The position numbers were made by a program, and so were the translations under genes. Of a DNA stretch of 64,000 nucleotides, positions 61,229 through 64,000 are shown in pieces. The first letter of the stretch is position 1; every line of letters starts with the position of its first letter. Below the pieces are notes generated by a model. That model made no database searches and had not been told where the DNA came from. It saw nothing but the letters and a program-made list of their open reading frames with translations. This stretch comes from Ktedonobacter sp. SOSP1-85 (GTDB lineage: Bacteria; Chloroflexota; Ktedonobacteria; Ktedonobacterales; Ktedonobacteraceae), in assembly GCF_016587415.1 (NCBI RefSeq), contig NZ_BNJI01000001.1, forward strand, positions 2,085,501-2,149,500. Reading direction: 5' to 3'.

Positions 61229-61245
61229 GTATTTTCTACGGTACA

Positions 61246-61282
61246 TTAGCGCAGCGACGCGAGCGTCGCTGAGGATTGAAAC
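61246..61282 (+). repeat. single CRISPR-repeat-like sequence
   Basis: A 37-nt stretch contains an 8-bp perfect stem (CAGCGACG 61252-61259 with CGTCGCTG 61264-61271, loop CGAG) and ends in AGGATTGAAAC, the typical 3' end of many type I/III repeats. Only one copy is present and there is no cas gene, so it is at most an orphan or lookalike. Confidence 0.3.
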
Positions 61283-61354
61283 GTTGGCACACCCACATAG
61301 AAAATAAGCACTGTAGTTATTCTACGTTTTGCAGGGACGGACGGTTGGATTGTT

Positions 61355-64000
<2,646 letters not shown>

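Larger units (their letters stand above)
60858..61354. other. divergent spacer between lepB and uvrA
   Basis: 497 bp. It holds a GAACGTTTGTTT site (61217-61228) and a CRISPR-repeat-like sequence (61246-61282), plus a weak ATGCTCT/AGAGCAT pairing near 61119-61148. No gene is supported. Confidence 0.45.

Overview
The window looks like chromosomal DNA from a GC-rich, multicellular-type member of the Chloroflexota, most likely class Ktedonobacteria. This is an inference from gene style, not from a marker gene. The signs are many Hanks-type Ser/Thr kinases with FHA or zinc-ribbon tails, several zinc-ribbon/proline-rich/one-TM proteins, an MscL with a zinc-ribbon tail, MutS2, tandem type I signal peptidases, a T-box leader and very long perfect intergenic hairpins. 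I saw no rRNA, tRNA, prophage or CRISPR array.

Layout. 1-3.5 kb: end of a membrane protein, a small ORF, an ECF sigma factor with its overlapping anti-sigma-like membrane protein, and a GNAT acetyltransferase. 3.8-9.9 kb: RocB-like M20 peptidase, a solo TnpB, a Sfp-type phosphopantetheinyl transferase, a sigma-like protein and an enoyl-CoA hydratase family protein. 10-15.4 kb: an ABC-F protein with a long leader holding a probable leader peptide, a HAD phosphatase coupled to a frameshifted gene, a nicotinamidase-like hydrolase and an NrtR-like Nudix regulator behind a palindromic operator. 15.6-24.5 kb: a pseudokinase fused to a DinG/XPD helicase, a zinc-ribbon/RGG-repeat protein, a HIT protein and three glycosyltransferases. 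24.6-31.6 kb: glutamate synthase large chain (frameshifted), a DnaJ/zinc-ribbon membrane protein and a DapA-family aldolase. 31.7-39.9 kb: signalling block with a zinc-ribbon membrane protein, a GAF histidine kinase with response regulator, two Ser/Thr kinases and an FHA protein with a Q/W-rich linker. 40-49.3 kb: a probable structured ncRNA, PEP carboxylase, then a T-box-controlled argG-argH-argG operon and a phosphoesterase. 49.3-64 kb: lipoprotein, nitroreductase, apt, mscL, mutS2, two small operon proteins, an alpha/beta hydrolase, two signal peptidases and uvrA, which runs off the window.

Metabolically, ppc, gltB and the arg operon together serve anaplerosis, nitrogen assimilation and arginine synthesis. 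The Nudix regulator and nicotinamidase-like enzyme suggest NAD control.

Two cross-cutting features stand out. First, about two dozen inverted repeats, many with perfect 20-35 bp arms and 2-4 nt loops, sit at gene ends and in some divergent spacers. Second, a roughly 100 bp palindromic dispersed repeat occurs upstream of apt, mutS2 and a lepB. Four apparent 1-nt indels, all in G or C runs and including gltB and uvrA, suggest residual sequencing or assembly errors rather than true pseudogenes.
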